NCBI GenBank assembly: GCA_015661865.1
Contig: DQVG01000018.1
Location: 1 to 5,573 of the forward strand
Origin: Desulfurobacteriaceae bacterium
GTDB lineage: Bacteria > Aquificota > Aquificia > Desulfurobacteriales > DQVG01
Reading direction: 5' to 3'
DNA length: 5,573 nt
Shown here: positions 5,311 through 5,573 of the stretch, one piece after another
Layout of the letters: each line of letters starts with the position of its first letter
Numbering within the stretch: the stretch's first letter is position 1
Position numbers and translations under genes: made by a program
The notes under the pieces: model-generated
Database searches by the model: none
What the model was told of the DNA's origin: nothing
Seen by the model: only the letters and a program-made list of their open reading frames with translations

Positions 5311-5573
5311 TGCAAGAACAAAATAAACGTCCAAATAAAAGGAAATTTAGAATTGGAGTAGTTGTTTCAGATAAAATGGATAAAACTGTTGTTGTAAGAG
5401 TTACAAGAGAATATTCTCATCCATTATATAAAAAAAGAGTTAGAACATTTTCTAAATTTATGGCTCACGATGAAAAAAATGAGTGTAAAGTAGGCGATAT
5501 TGTAAAAATAATGGAAACAAGACCTCTTTCTCGTCATAAACGTTGGATAGTTGTTGAAGTTCTACAAAAAGGA
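5310..5573 (+). CDS. rpsQ: 30S ribosomal protein S17 (3' end beyond window)
   Basis: S17 binds 16S rRNA in the body of the 30S subunit and is a primary assembly protein with an OB-like beta barrel. Eighty-eight codons are visible with no stop before the edge. E. coli S17 has 84 residues, so little should be missing. Family segments are [16 protein letters not shown] (16-31), [19 protein letters not shown] (37-55), [23 protein letters not shown] (57-79), and the final strand IVVEVLQKG (80-88). The opening ten residues are polar and slightly longer than in E. coli. The ATG at 5310 overlaps the rpmC stop as TAATG, and GGAGG (5299-5303) lies 6 nt upstream, inside rpmC. The operon normally continues with rplN, rplX and rplE. 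Confidence 0.97.
   Translation, partial: MQEQNKRPNKRKFRIGVVVSDKMDKTVVVRVTREYSHPLYKKRVRTFSKFMAHDEKNECKVGDIVKIMETRPLSRHKRWIVVEVLQKG

Noticed and set aside
5118..5321. 67-codon antisense open frame opposite rpmC
   Set aside because: Opposite L29 with Leu/Ser-rich translation that mirrors its Lys/Glu-rich helices; no ribosome site or context of its own.

Overview
The window is the front part of a bacterial S10 ribosomal-protein operon, read entirely on the + strand. The eleven genes follow the canonical bacterial order: rpsJ (S10), rplC (L3), rplD (L4), rplW (L23), rplB (L2), rpsS (S19), rplV (L22), rpsC (S3), rplP (L16), rpmC (L29) and rpsQ (S17). rpsQ runs off the right edge, probably only a few codons short of its end. 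All the proteins are bacterial in type and the starts carry Shine-Dalgarno sequences, so archaeal and eukaryotic origins are excluded. The DNA is strongly AT-rich, Arg is mostly AGA with some CGT, and the proteins are rich in Lys, Glu, Ile and Arg. This fits a low-GC, possibly thermophilic bacterium. The protein flavour reminds me of Thermodesulfobacteria-like lineages, but that placement is an impression and was not computed.

Layout. Bases 1-398 hold no confident gene. The left edge has a weak leftward open frame (1-97, minus strand) that could be the start of a divergent gene. Bases 100-288 are AT-rich and hold only short inverted repeats. A good sigma70-type promoter with a perfect extended -10 (TGATATAAT) lies at 289-316. 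It should start a leader of about 75 nt that ends in a full-strength Shine-Dalgarno just before rpsJ. From 399 onward the genes are tightly packed: gaps are 4-29 nt, and three junctions overlap (rplD/rplW by 4 nt, rpsC/rplP and rpmC/rpsQ by 1 nt). I see no internal terminator or obvious internal promoter, so one polycistronic transcript is the simplest reading.

Together the products build parts of both ribosomal subunits. S10, S19, S3 and S17 belong to the 30S. L2, L3 and L16 line or support the peptidyl-transferase region. L4, L22, L23 and L29 form the exit tunnel and its mouth. Points that deserve attention are small: an insertion in L23, an N-terminal extension on L22 and a shorter one on L29, a TTG start for rpsC, a start correction for rplD, a double ATG at rplP, and the upstream control region. 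I found no evidence for an undescribed system; this is an ordinary core operon.
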